Counted from the stretch's first letter, positions 21,864-33,379 are shown. The stretch: DNA of 64,000 bases from Leuctra nigra (GCA_934045905.1 OW203771.1:1364001-1428000); one strand, 5' to 3'. The notes: generated by a model from the letters alone, not told the origin. A program made the numbers and translations.

Positions 21864-23732
21864 TCCCCATAAAAAACACTTCGTGTAAAAATACCAGCCA
21901 AGTCTCTACTAAAAAAAAATATATGAAATCTAAAAATTCTGCACTGAAAAGTAATGAAATCAAAAAATTTGCCAAGTCAAAACTTTATTTGAAAATCAAA
22001 AAATACTTGGCGCATCGTGTATATTAATAGCTTAGAAGTATAGGCCAGATATAAAATATACATAAAATATACAAACATATAGTAGACCTAAAATGCCCTA
22101 AAAAATCGATGCGCCAAGTATTTTTTGATTTTCAAATAAAGTTTTGACTTGGCAAATTTTTTGATATCATTACTTTTCAGTGCAGAATTTTTAGATTTCA
22201 TATATTTTTTTTTAGTAGAGACTTGGCTGGTATTTTTACACGAAGTGTTTTTTATGGGGATATCACTCCTTTTTTTAGTTTATTCTATAACAACTTGTGA
22301 CACATATAAAATGAACAATTACTAAATTCTTTTAAAAAATCATCACCCTTTACAATTTCGTTACCACTAATGAATAGCAGCGTATGGTCCTAAATAATTG
22401 CTTTAAATGATCTTTCACGAAGAATAGCAAAGGTTTCATTCCAATCAGTCAACCCAGTTCCGAGATATGGAAACACTTCGGTTTTCAAAATGGCTGCTGA
22501 ACTTTCTGCAATGCCACATAGAATTTATTTCTATAAATGATGTGTATCATTTTAAGCTTTCTGAATATGTATTTATTGTATAGGAGGGAATTATAATAAT
22601 TTATACATTTGAATGACGTCATTTCCGGTCTCATAAATAGAAAAATTCTATTTGTACTGTTCATATTCCATAGAGATGGCCTTCCGAATCGTTTGGCGCT
22701 AGTTTCATACCGATTTGTCTACCAGTTTTTGAGATATGACGTTACTTCCGGTTTAAAAATGGCGGCTGAAATCTCTGACCCCTTGAAGTATATTTGAAAC
22801 ATGATTACAATTTTATAAGCTGTCTCAAATAGTATATTTATTGCATCAAAATAAAAATTTGTGAGATTATTAAAATGTGTGACGTCATTTCCGGTTTAGG
22901 TATAAGAAACTGCAAATATTATTGATGATAATACATAAAGTTGACCGTCTCAATTGTTTTGCGCTGGTTTCGTTAAAATCTATTTAGCCGTTATTGAGAT
23001 ATGATGTCACTTCCGGTTTCAAAATGGCGGCTTCCGGTTAGTTTTATAACAAGTCACATGAGACGTCAAAAGTACATACGTTACATAAATATCAAAATAA
23101 TCGGATCAACCTTTGTTGCCAAAAAGCCAATCGATGATTTTCAAATTTCATTACGTCATTTCCGGTTTCTTTAACATAGTGTTTAGTCTTTTGCTACTTA
23201 TCATGCATATAGATGACCGTCTGGATCGTTTGGCGCAATTTTCGTTCCAATCGGTCAAGCCGTTGACGAGATATGACGTCACTTCCGGTTTCAAAATGGC
23301 GGCACAAAAAATTTATGGGGTGAAGGTTAAATCAGACGCCAAAAGTGCACACGTGGTAAAAATGTGGGATCAATCGGTTCAGCCGTTTAGGCTGTGGCCT
23401 GTTTACCGGATTTAAATTCCAGGAGACTACTACTACTACTACTACTGAGATTATTATTATTATGAAAACCGCCCTAAAACACTGTTTTCACGGCCCTCTA
23501 GCGCGCAAAGGGCGTGACCTATTGTTCCCAAATTTGGTATATGTTGTAGGGTGGGCCATAGCTCGAAATTAAGATATATCGCAACAATGTGAGATTTTCC
23601 AATTTTAAGATCCAGTAGGCCGAAAATGCCACTTTGATGCTTACAGTAAAAGTGGGTTTGCTCCAGTCTTTTTAAATGAGTGTGTGCGCGCGCCGTACGA
23701 CTTGGCTGGCGTGGAGCGACCGCTCCACTAGA
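21864..23732 (+). mobile_element. Helitron-like family C, copy C2
   Basis: 5' TCCCCATAAAAAA preceded by A; 3' hairpin GTGGAGCG-AC-CGCTCCAC then TAGA, followed by T. The first 400 bases are a long inverted repeat (about 21864-22025 against 22095-22265). The rest has degenerate TGACGTCA, ACTTCCGG and ATGGCGG blocks. It is near-colinear with C1 at 12896-14749. No Rep/helicase gene, so it is non-autonomous. Confidence 0.7.
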
Positions 23733-24271
23733 TACCTACATACTAATACTAAAGCTAGGTACATCAAATTGCTATTCTAGGATTCTATAAAATTTTATTC
23801 TAGGTTTTTAATAAAAAATCTAAATTTTTTCTAATCTAACATTAACCAGTTGGACACTTTAATTCAGTCAGAATGACCAATGCAGTATTATGTTAGTAAT
23901 ACTTAATAATGTAATATAAGTAACTATGTGTATATATTTTATTTTTTAGTATTTTATCTTTCTTGTTTATTTTTGCGTCTAACTAGGTATAAAGACTTAC
24001 ATAAAAATAATGTAAAACTACTGTTACTAGTGTAACTCTAAATTAGATTCTTATACTATAACTTAAGTATAACGTTTAACATAGAAATAAATTAGATGAA
24101 ATAATATAACATAAAATAACCCAGACACTCTGATCTACAGGTAGCACCTGCCCTTACTACATTACACATAATACATCTACAAAAAAGAATTACAAAACAT
24201 TATAATGATATCAGATAACAATGGATTTAAATTAATTGTGTAGTGTGACTGAAAGTTCAACGGTGCATCCA
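23733..24271. other. AT-rich DNA, including the outer LINE 3' region
   Basis: No gene is seen. The part after about 24100 is likely the 3' untranslated region of the minus-strand LINE whose RT ends at 24272; the exact LINE end could not be fixed. Confidence 0.4.
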
Positions 24272-25591
24272 TCACGATAGTTTGTGGTTCATTGTATCTT
24301 TTATTATATCCTTCGAACATTTCCTTAGCCAAAATTTTAAGCATGTTTTAAACGATTTCTTTTGTTTTAGTTCTCTTATTTCTAATGGAAGGAGGTTGAA
24401 AAGTTTTGGACCAAGATAACTAGCATGCCTCTGACTTAGCGTTTTCTTCATCTTTGGAACTCTGATAAGCTTGTTTGTATTACCTCTCGTAATGCGTTGA
24501 CCAAGGAGAGCGTCGATCTTGTCAGAATGTGTAATTAATTTATTTTTATTTATTTGTTTGTGTACATGAGTAACGATTGACTTGAAATATAGTTTACAGA
24601 TTGGCAAAGTGTTACTCTCTTCGTATATAAGTGCAGTAGGGTATCGATACGTCTTATTTAGTATAACTTTTAGGGTGATATTTTGAAGTATTTCAAGTGG
24701 GCGTAGGTGGGTGTTATAGGCACCTCCCCATCCAGCAATTCCGTATTGTATCACTGACTGCGATATCGCATGGTAGACATTTCTTAGTGTACGGAAAGGA
24801 AGGATATCTCTTAATATATAAAAGTTATGCAGTGAATACCGTAGCTTCTTCACAAGCAAGTTAATATGGCTATCCCATTTTAGATGCTGGTCGATCTTCA
24901 GTCCAAGGTACTTCACCTCACGTTCTTTCTTTAGGATATGACACTGGCAGTTGAGATCGGACATGCTGCAACCGTTGTTATGAATCTTTAAGGCAATATC
25001 TGTGGGTTGAGTGTTTTGTCGAGGCGAGAAGGTAATGTACAGTGATTTATCCAAGTTCAAGGTGAGTGTGTTAATATCAAGCCATTGTTTTACTCTTTTA
25101 GATCCGATTTCAGCTTTCTTATAGGTCTCATTCCAAGATGGTGACGAAAAAAAGAGGACTGTGTCATCTGCAAAAGTGGTGATTTTTCCTTCTATATCTA
25201 AGTTACATAAATCATTTATATACAAGAGGAAGAGCAGAGGACCTAGCACTGTCCCTTGCGGAACACCGTACTCTATTATCCTAGGTAAGCTGAGAACTTC
25301 ATTAATTTGGACATACTGCTGCCTATTTGAGAGATAGTTTCGAATTAGTTCTAGTGAGATACCCCTGATGCCATATTTATAGAGTTTGTGGTATAAAGTA
25401 TTATGAGATATTGAATCGAACGCTTTTGCCAAGTCCAAGAAGATTGCGAGTGGTTTCTTACTATTATCTAGCTTTTGATGTATTTCCTCTGTCAATTTCA
25501 GTATTGCATCCTGAGTGCTGGTTTCTGCTCTGAACCCAAACTGGTTGGAAGATAATAGATCGTTGGATTCTAAGAAATTATATAATCTCAA
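24272..25591 (-). pseudogene. Outer LINE (J1): reverse transcriptase, main part
   Basis: A 439-residue open frame of a Jockey-like non-LTR reverse transcriptase. Visible motifs: QFGFR, LAIFLDLAKAFDSI (first catalytic Asp), GVPQGTVLGPLLF and TTFADDTVLF (catalytic Asp pair), then the thumb and the usual C-terminal region ending near CLKFWLRKC. It begins abruptly at RLYNFLESNDLL because the second LINE (25592-29765) split it. The missing upstream RT motifs are at 29766-30130 on the same strand. The endonuclease and ORF1 are absent (5' truncation). It cannot make a working protein in this form. Confidence 0.85.
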
Positions 25592-25704
25592 TTTGTGGTA
25601 AATTTGTGGATTCCTTGTTTGGTCCGTGTAGTGGATGGTTGTGTCTAGCAGTAGCTCCGCATCGTTTCAGTGTATTGACAATTTACTGTGTTATTATCAT
25701 TATT

Positions 25705-26601
25705 ATGTCGTGCCTAAACTCCAAGTGCAAGTTAGACTTATCAGCTGATGCTGACTTCATTCAGTGCTCAGGTTGTTCTTTAAATTGTCACTTTGACTGT
25801 GCTAAATTGAAAACGCAGGAAAATAGGAAGTTGTGGCGTTGTCCGAAGTGCATAAAGGGTAAAGTTAAAACGCCCAAGGACGATACACCGTTTGTTTTTC
25901 CTGACTTTACTGCGGCAATTGCTGATTTAAAGCGTGAACTTCTGGAGAGTTTCAGAGTAGTGTCTGAAGATTTGCGCTGTTTCAAAGACGACATAGCGAA
26001 GAAAGTTATTGCCATTGAGGCTGGGGTGGCTGACTTGCAACAACGTTGCGACGAGAAAGACGAGCGGATTGAGTTTCTGGTGCAGCAGGTCAACGATCTT
26101 GACCAATACGGTAGGCGCAATAACATTGAGATTGACAACGTATCTGAAGTCGTGGGGGAAAATATTGAAGCTATCGTTATTAAAGTGGCGGCAAAACTAT
26201 CCGTGGATTTGTCTGCAAGTGATATTGAGGCAGCGCATCGCCTTCCGTCGAGGAATTCAGTCAGACCTCCTAGAATCATTGTTCGATTCGTAAACAGAAA
26301 GAAGAGAGACGAAATTATAAACAAAAAGAAGGTAGCAGCTACAATTAAGAGTCAAGATATTGTACAAGTGGGTCAGTCCCGCATATACATCAACGAGAAT
26401 TTGGCTCCTTTCTTCCGCGAACTCCTCTGGTCGGTCAAGACTAGGGCAAAGGAAACCGGCTACAAGTTCGTTTGGTGGAGCCACGGAAAGGTCTTGGTGC
26501 GCAAGGACGAAAATTCCCGTAAAGTATTTAGAATTACTTCTTACCAGGATATTGACCTTTTGGTTTCTGATAGGCAGGCTGAGTCAGATTTAGCGGGTTA
26601 A
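25705..26601 (+). CDS. LINE ORF1: PHD finger, coiled coil, RNA-binding-like domain
   Basis: 298 codons from the ATG at 25705; an in-frame ATG at 25606 would add 33 residues, but the PHD finger starts right after the later Met. Residues 3-49 carry C-C-C-C-H-C-C-C in PHD spacing (Cys3, 8, 21, 24, His29, Cys32, 46, 49). Residues about 70-140 look like a coiled coil ending in the QYGRRNNIEI motif, followed by an FP/transposase-22-like region (AAHRLPSRNS, PRIIVRFVNRKKRDEI). Such ORF1 proteins bind LINE RNA and act as chaperones in the ribonucleoprotein. The stop lies 16 bases before the ORF2 ATG, suggesting re-initiation or a similar coupling. Confidence 0.85.
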   Translation: MSCLNSKCKLDLSADADFIQCSGCSLNCHFDCAKLKTQENRKLWRCPKCIKGKVKTPKDDTPFVFPDFTAAIADLKRELLESFRVVSEDLRCFKDDIAKKVIAIEAGVADLQQRCDEKDERIEFLVQQVNDLDQYGRRNNIEIDNVSEVVGENIEAIVIKVAAKLSVDLSASDIEAAHRLPSRNSVRPPRIIVRFVNRKKRDEIINKKKVAATIKSQDIVQVGQSRIYINENLAPFFRELLWSVKTRAKETGYKFVWWSHGKVLVRKDENSRKVFRITSYQDIDLLVSDRQAESDLAG

Positions 26602-26617
26602 TACTTGCTTCCAGTTT

Positions 26618-29584
26618 ATGCAAAACATAGAATTTGTGTTTACAGAAGAAGTCGAGAGGGAAGTAATATCAGATATTGACAGTTGGTTTTCTAAAGTAGA
26701 GGAATTTTTCACTTGTTTACATGTGAACATCAGATCAATAAATAAAAATTGGGACCAATTAAATGGTATATTATGTAAGCAAATAGGGGTTGTGGATGTC
26801 ATTGCGATAACCGAAATCGCAATAACTGCAACCACACCTATTTCTCTCTTTAGCATTGAAGGTTATGATAGATTTCATTATACTCGTGTAAATAGGGGTG
26901 GAGGAGGAATATTGTTATTTGTAAAATCTGTATGGCATTTTGTTGTAAATGATGATGAATTTCAGTATTTTGAAGGAGTAGGAGGAATCTTTTCTCTGGC
27001 AAATGGAAATGTTATTACCTTGTTGGCAATTTATAGGCCACCTAATTTAAATAGAGGTGGTTTCGTGGAGGAATTGGAAATGTACATTGGAAATTATTCC
27101 AAAGTAAATAATGTTGTAATATTAGGAGATATGAATTTAAATCTGTTCGATTCAGATGATTGCAATGTTCGTTCATATTTATCGCTAATGGCTGCAAATG
27201 GTTATATTAATTGTATTAATGATGCAACACGCGAGGAATGTAGAGGTGATGTTTTTACGAGTACTTGCATTGATCACATTTTTATTAAGTCTAGTTGCCA
27301 TGATATTAAGTCGGCTGTGTACACTACCAAGATATCTGATCATTATATAATTATTGCCGGAATCATGTTTCATGGCTCATCTCAGAAATTTCAACATCAA
27401 ATTCCAGTAAAAAAATGCATTAATGAAGTTAAATTAACACGTTTGTTGAGAGAGTGTGATTGGCTTGAGCCTATGACATATGATACATGCACTGACGTTT
27501 TTGACAACCTAACTGCCAAGTTTGATTATTGTTATGATGAATCTTATTACCTAAATTACCAGCTGGGGAAACGTAAGAAAAAGTCTTGGTTGACGGCTGA
27601 TATTATTAAATCCTGTAAAGAAAGAGACCGTCTATTTAAGAAATGGAAGAATTGTAACGGTGTATTGAAATTTTACTATGGCGTCGAGTACAAAAAATTC
27701 AGAAATAAAATAAATAATGCTATTCGTAATGCCAAAAAAATTTATTATACAGGTGTCTTTGAGAAGTCTAGAGGAAGTATTAAGGACACATGGCAATCTA
27801 TTAATGATGTACTTGGTAAAAAGAAAAAGGATACTGTAGATCAGGTTTTAAGTAAATATTTAGGGAAACAATTCAATGATAAGCAGATTGCAGATAGATT
27901 TTTGCACTGTTTCATCAGTGAGGTAGAATCTTTGAAACATGTTTGCAACATTCATACTTTAAGTTACAATTATGATGTAGTTCAGCTTCAGTCTTTATAC
28001 ATGCCTCCAGTGTGTGCCACCCGCATAAATTATATTATAAATTCATTAAACTCTAACAAACAACCGGGTTTTGACAGGATACGAATAACTGATTTGAAAA
28101 ATATAGCGGAAAAAGTAAGCCCAGTTATTGCTAAAATTATTAATACTTCAATTTCAGAAGGTGTTGTTATATCTAAATTAAAAATGTCAATAATTCGACC
28201 TGTTTACAAAAAAGGTGACCACCTCGAGTTCAATAATTACCGACCAATTGCTTTGCTCCCTACTATTGAGAAAATTATGGAGCGGTGTGTTGCAAAAATA
28301 TTAACTGATTATTTATCAAAGTTTAAAATCATCAATTCACATCAGTTTGGTTTTCAAAAAGGTAGAAGCACCACTGATCTGCTTACTCTTTTCGCTGATT
28401 ACATAAATTCTAAATTAAATGAGAATATGCACGTTCTGGCTCTTTTTATAGACTTTTCAAAGGCATTTGATACGTTAAACCATACAAAATTGTTAACATC
28501 TCTTGAAAATGCTGGTATTCGGGGTCCCCTCTTATGTTGGTTTCACAATTATTTAACGGATAGGCAAATTATAGTTAAAGTTGGTGAAACTGTGAGTATA
28601 GCTGGGGTATGTAATTCTGGTGTACCTCAAGGGTCAATATTGGGTCCAATTCTTTATCTCTTATATGTGAATAACATGCCTAGTTATATTCAAAATTGTA
28701 AAATTTATATGTACGCAGATGACACTGTTCTAGTATCTGCTCATAAAAATTTAGAACAGGCTCAGATAATTCTTCAGTCTGATTTCAATACATTGTTGAT
28801 GTGGACTCATGATAATGATTTGTTAGTAAATAGTACAAAAACTAAGTTAATTCACATTTGTTCACCTTCAATTGCAAGTAGGTTAGACCCTGTAACATTA
28901 TTGTGTCATAGTTTTAATTGTTTACATACATTAGATTTTGCTTTGTGTACTTGTACTGATCTGATTGAGGAGGTTGATACTTGTTTATATTTAGGTATAA
29001 CAATTGATAAATACTTTTCCTGGAGACCTCATATAAATAGCTTAGCTTCCAAATTACGTTCTTGCTCGTTTCAATTGTTTCATGTAAAATCTTTTTTACC
29101 TGTTAGAATTTTAAAATTAATATATTCTGCTTTAGTGGAATCTGTAATTTCTTACGGTTTACTTGCTTGGGGCAGCACATCCAATGTTCACCTTCAAGTC
29201 ATTCGATCTATACAGGATAGAATGATCAAGAATTTGACCCCTGATGCCGTTAAGCTCAAATGTAACAATAACACTCTCTTAATGTACGATCATCTTAACT
29301 TCCTTCCAATATCTGATTTGTATAAATATAAATTCATAATCAAATATTTTTATTCGAACGAACTTAAAATTATCTACAATCATTCCAGGGCCACTAGATC
29401 AATGGTGAATCCAGTTTCTTTAATACTCCCCCGATTTACTAATAAGTATGGAAAGCGATGTTTAAATTACTCTGTCCCTTTTATTTTCAATCAGTTGCCT
29501 CAAGAAATTAAGTCTTTAGATAATTATAGTAGTATTAAGAAAGAAGTGAAATCTTGGTTGTATGAATACTCTGATGATGTATAA
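26618..29584 (+). CDS. LINE ORF2: endonuclease and reverse transcriptase
   Basis: 988 codons, uninterrupted. The N-terminal AP-endonuclease-like domain shows VNIRSINKNW, catalytic Glu66 (ITEIAI), GDMN with Asp171 and SDH at 240-242. The reverse transcriptase shows IIRPVYKKGD, NNYRPIALLP, QFGFQKGRST, FIDFSKAFDTL (Asp612), SGVPQGSILGPILY and YADDT (Asp701/702), followed by a long C-terminal thumb region. It nicks target DNA and copies LINE RNA at the nick. All catalytic residues I looked for are present. CR1/Jockey group is my inference from motif style. Confidence 0.9.
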   Translation: MQNIEFVFTEEVEREVISDIDSWFSKVEEFFTCLHVNIRSINKNWDQLNGILCKQIGVVDVIAITEIAITATTPISLFSIEGYDRFHYTRVNRGGGGILLFVKSVWHFVVNDDEFQYFEGVGGIFSLANGNVITLLAIYRPPNLNRGGFVEELEMYIGNYSKVNNVVILGDMNLNLFDSDDCNVRSYLSLMAANGYINCINDATREECRGDVFTSTCIDHIFIKSSCHDIKSAVYTTKISDHYIIIAGIMFHGSSQKFQHQIPVKKCINEVKLTRLLRECDWLEPMTYDTCTDVFDNLTAKFDYCYDESYYLNYQLGKRKKKSWLTADIIKSCKERDRLFKKWKNCNGVLKFYYGVEYKKFRNKINNAIRNAKKIYYTGVFEKSRGSIKDTWQSINDVLGKKKKDTVDQVLSKYLGKQFNDKQIADRFLHCFISEVESLKHVCNIHTLSYNYDVVQLQSLYMPPVCATRINYIINSLNSNKQPGFDRIRITDLKNIAEKVSPVIAKIINTSISEGVVISKLKMSIIRPVYKKGDHLEFNNYRPIALLPTIEKIMERCVAKILTDYLSKFKIINSHQFGFQKGRSTTDLLTLFADYINSKLNENMHVLALFIDFSKAFDTLNHTKLLTSLENAGIRGPLLCWFHNYLTDRQIIVKVGETVSIAGVCNSGVPQGSILGPILYLLYVNNMPSYIQNCKIYMYADDTVLVSAHKNLEQAQIILQSDFNTLLMWTHDNDLLVNSTKTKLIHICSPSIASRLDPVTLLCHSFNCLHTLDFALCTCTDLIEEVDTCLYLGITIDKYFSWRPHINSLASKLRSCSFQLFHVKSFLPVRILKLIYSALVESVISYGLLAWGSTSNVHLQVIRSIQDRMIKNLTPDAVKLKCNNNTLLMYDHLNFLPISDLYKYKFIIKYFYSNELKIIYNHSRATRSMVNPVSLILPRFTNKYGKRCLNYSVPFIFNQLPQEIKSLDNYSSIKKEVKSWLYEYSDDV

Positions 29585-29765
29585 AATATTATTTTTTTCT
29601 TCTTTGTTAATCAGTTTATTATGTATTTTTCTCTCTTTTCTTGTATATTGTTTAAACATTTTTGTATCCACTAATTTTCTTTAAATTAATCCACAGAAAA
29701 GCCGTTTTGGCTTTGTGGAAAACGGAATGTATGTATTTTTGTGTGTTTACAATAATAAATAAATA

Positions 29766-30140
29766 AATAAAATAAAAATACATTTTTCATGGATTTTAGA
29801 TAAGTTTGTTAGTAATGAGATTGGTCTATAGTTGCTGCTTACAGTTACAGCACCCTTTTTATATACTGGTTTTATGATTGCGACCTTAAAGTTGTTTGGA
29901 AATATCCCCGTCTCAAAACTTAAATTGATGATATGTGCGATCGGGGACGCTACAAGATGCTTTACAGATTTCAGTGGAAGAGGGCCGATTTTGTCATGGC
30001 CTGAAGCAGTATTTGGACCAAGAGAGTTGATATGTTCCATAATTTCTGTTTCGGTTACTGGTACCATATAAATTGTGCTAGATTCAATATCAGAATTAGG
30101 TATGTCAATATCAATATCAATATAATTCAATATCAGGTAT
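29766..30140 (-). pseudogene. Outer LINE (J1): upstream RT fragment
   Basis: Minus-strand frame with HINSLGPNTASGHDKIGP, IIKPVYKKG and NYRPISLLTNLSKI, i.e. the RT motifs that precede those in 24272-25591. It breaks off at EKCI exactly where the inner LINE tail begins; removing the inner LINE rejoins one RT. A GATATT simple repeat lies near 30100-30125, and homology ends near 30140 (5' truncation). Confidence 0.8.
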
Positions 30141-30596
30141 GCTGAATGGAACCTTCATACTGTATAATCCAGTGAGACAGGAGTTTACACGTTATTGGAA
30201 GAGATCGGGGAGTACGGCGAGAAACTCGGGCCAAGATGGTTCCCGTAACGGCTGGAAATCGCCGTCCTAAAACGGCGTGCCCTTCGTAGGGTCGAGACTG
30301 CGTTGCCGGCAACACACGTAACCGTCAAGCAAGAAGGCAAGCGATATTTGTGTTGGACTGGGACGATGTACGAGGAATATGGACAAGGCGAATAAGGTTT
30401 GATGTATCACTGTATTTTATTGTGTGATTGACGAGACAGAGAATCATTTAGTACTTGGCCAAGTAGGGTTTAATGATAGTTGTAATTGTTGTATTTAATC
30501 TGATAATTATATGAGTACTACTTTAATTGTTTTGGACCATATTATTGCTATACCACCTGAGCTAGTTTCCTTTGTGTTTTTCGGAAGGTATGATTT
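30141..30596. other. Unassigned DNA, GC-richer at 30150-30390
   Basis: A moderately GC-rich patch with no recognised product, then AT-rich sequence up to the Helitron-like element C3. No RNA gene was found. Confidence 0.4.
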
Positions 30597-30991
30597 ACCC
30601 AGAAAAAAACACTCCGTGTAAAAAAGGCAGCCAAGTCTCTTTACTTTAAAAAAATTCAACACCGAAAAGGAGTGATATCAAAAAAGGAGCCAAGTCAATG
30701 ACATTTCCAAATATTTAATCGTATCTTTGAAATAAAAGTATAAACACCGAGAAATACTTTACAAAAGGACTTGGCGCATCGTTTTTTTAAAGACATCATT
30801 CTATCCTAAAAGTGGAAAGAAATTTACAAGTAGGTACATTTTCCTCTTTCTATTAGAGCCAGAATCTATGAATCAAGCTACTTTTAGTAATGACTATTTT
30901 ATAGTTTTGTCAATGGCGATAGAAGCATGATTTTATGCTGTAATATATAAGTAATATAAGGGTGAAAGAATTACATAACAATTGGAAGTGG

Positions 30992-31181
30992 TGAGAATGT
31001 AGGTTTCTTTGGAAAACTTCCATGGAGTCAGGAGTCAGGATCCTCATCAGTGTGTTGTGTCTAATGTCCGCCCGTCCGATCGGGTAGCTCAGTTGGTAGA
31101 GCTCTCGCCCGGCAAGTGAGAGGTCCCAAGTTCGTGCCCCGGTTCGGTCGGATATTTTTCACAACACACAACCCTTCATAT
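30992..31181 (+). mobile_element. SINE-like insert with tRNA-like body, 190 bp
   Basis: Flanked by a perfect 13-bp duplication CAATTGGAAGTGG (30979-30991 and 31182-31194). C4 has a single uninterrupted copy of that sequence near 37305. Positions 31075-31152 fold partly as a tRNA: a 7-bp acceptor stem (TCCGATC/GGTCGGA) and A box TAGCTCAGTTGG, but the T arm is broken and three extra bases follow. TGTGTTGTG and CACAACACA flank it in inverted orientation. Confidence 0.75.
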
Positions 31182-31665
31182 CAATTGGAAGTGGGCTCAT
31201 ATATATTCTTGCAGTACTGTTAATATGGCGATATTAGACTGGTATCTTTTCATAATTTGATCTTGACTGAAGGAAATCATGAAACGTTGTCAAATAATTA
31301 CTAACTAATGGAACACAATTATATATTTTTGAAGTGTCAAGTGTATAAAGTTAAATTTTTTAATAGAAATTCAATATGACTGTCTTCTTTGTGAAATGTA
31401 TTTTTATAAAATGTGTATTAATAGAAATTGTTACATGATGAGAAGGTATAACGCATGAGACTTAATTATATTCACCACGAAACAATATTACGAAGATAAC
31501 TATTGTGTATATTTATAGAAAGCATAGACAACAAGTTTCATAGCGTATATAATCATATAGAAAATATTTTACAGAAGGTATGTATAATATGTACCTAATT
31601 GAAAGATGTTTCCCTATTATTCTAAACATTCAAAATGACGGTTGTATATAAATGGCACATGCTTA

Positions 31666-32986
31666 TTGAGCGAGCGAAGCGAGCGTCTCCATTTGGCTCT
31701 TTTGGCACGGACCTCTGTTTTTTTTTTGTTTGTTTTTTTTTTCTGTTACTGACGATATACAGGTCAGAGTTTTTCTTCGATCGAGCTGAAATTTTGCACA
31801 CATGTACGTAACATTTCTGATTGTTGCAGACCCTAATTTTTTTGAAATCCATTGATTGGTTCAAATTTAAAAAAAATTAACTTTCGATTGGTTGTTTTGA
31901 TCAAATTGAAATTTTGACAAGTCATTACCCCCAACATTGTACCCAATCAAACAAAGTTTCAGCCAAATCCTCCCATTGGTTAAAATTTAAAACCATCTTT
32001 CCTGTGTTTTTAGAAATTTAAACTATAACCGATTGAACGATCAACTTATAACTTCGCATGATGGTTGGGTCCAACATTATCTGCATTTTTGACAATTTTC
32101 ATACTAATCTGTGTTTAAATCCAAACGTTATTGACATTTTACGGACTATTAGCGTGTTGGCTGTCAAATTCACGGCGACTTCGACTCTTCAGTTCAAGGC
32201 AAGGTAGTTAGAGCAGAAACTTTCAAACGCAAATGAAACTGATAATGACCGTTCAACAGTCGATCTGATATTGTGTAGACACACTTATATCATATGAGTG
32301 GTCTCAGGTATATTTTTTGAAGGAGATCCTGTGATTTTTGAAAATTAACACGGAACAGTTCAATCATAAAGGTTCAATTGATCAACTTAAAGCTTTGCAT
32401 GGTTATTTGGACCAATATTTTAGGAATGTTTTGAGATTTCTATACAAATCTGTGGCGAAATTTTAGAATTATTGGCTTTTAATGACATTTTCGATAGACA
32501 GAATTTCGGTTCGAGGTGTTGCGCGTATCCGTGCTCGCTCATCAACGCGTTACTCAGATTCATTGGTTAAAATTTAAATAAATATCTCCTGATAGGCTGA
32601 AAAATGAAAACGGTCTTCGATAATTCTGATCAAACTCATATTTTGCATGATCATTAAGACCAATATTGTCTCTTATTTTACAAAATTTCATCCCAATCAG
32701 TTAAGAACGTATGAAGTTATTTACATTTTTAATATCTGTCAGTAATGAAGTATCGAAATGAATGTTTTCCAGTGCCAATTGAAAATTGATTCTGATTTGC
32801 TTTATGAACCAGGTGCTTAGATGCTATTTTAAAGTTTCGATGAAAAGCATACACTTTTAAGTTGATATCATAATCAATTCCATATGGATGTATATGTTTT
32901 CTGTGCGTTGTGTACGCATTTCCGGTTCGAGAATTTGCACGTACCCGTGCTCGCTCATCAACGCGTTACACTGAGCGTTTTCCTAG
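31666..32986 (+). mobile_element. Helitron-like family A, complete copy in C3
   Basis: 5' TTGAGCGAGCGAAGCG, 3' hairpin then TTTTCCTAG. Compared with C4 (GCTTATGAAT near 37795), the empty site is GCTTA|TGAAT, so the insertion fell between A and T without a visible TSD, as expected for a Helitron. It is the plus-strand counterpart of 2959-4268. Non-coding. Confidence 0.75.
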
Positions 32987-33379
32987 TGAATAGAAAAATG
33001 TCTTTAAAAAACCGATGCGCCAAGTCCTTTTGTAAAGTATTTCTCGGTGTTTATACTTTTATTTCAAAGATACGATTAAATATTTGGAAATGTCATTGAC
33101 TTGGCTCCTTTTTTGATATCACTCCTTTTCGGTGTTGAATTTTTTTAAAGTAAAAAGACTTGGCTGCCTTTTTTACACGGAGTGTTTTTTTCTGGGATAT
33201 CACTTCTTTTGTTAGTTTATTCATACAGCTTGTAGCACAGCTTGTGTCCGTGCAAGAACTTATTTCTTTAAAAAAATACGCCTATGCCGATTTGGATACT
33301 TAGAAAAGTTGCGTTTGGTATATAAGATTAAAATAATTATCCAAGAAGAAAAGCTTTAAGTTTCGTTACAATCGGTCCA

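Larger units (their letters stand above)
25592..29765 (+). mobile_element. Inner LINE, apparently full-length, two ORFs
   Basis: Contains a short 5' region, ORF1 (25705-26601), ORF2 (26618-29584), a 180-base 3' region with a stem-loop (29691-29718: CCACAGAAAAGCC, loop GTTTT, GGCTTTGTGG), and a tail of AATA/AATAAAT repeats. It is inserted in opposite orientation inside the RT of J1. Both ORFs are open, so it may be recent and possibly active. PHD-type ORF1 with EN-RT ORF2 fits the CR1/Jockey group. Confidence 0.85.

Noticed and set aside
24272..25591. RT frame as an intact host or LINE gene
   Set aside because: It starts in the middle of the RT domain because of the inserted LINE; the upstream part is 4 kb away.
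31075..31152. Functional tRNA-Ala (GGC)
   Set aside because: The acceptor and D regions fit, but the T arm does not pair, three extra bases precede the acceptor strand, position 33 is not T, and it lies in a TSD-flanked insert.
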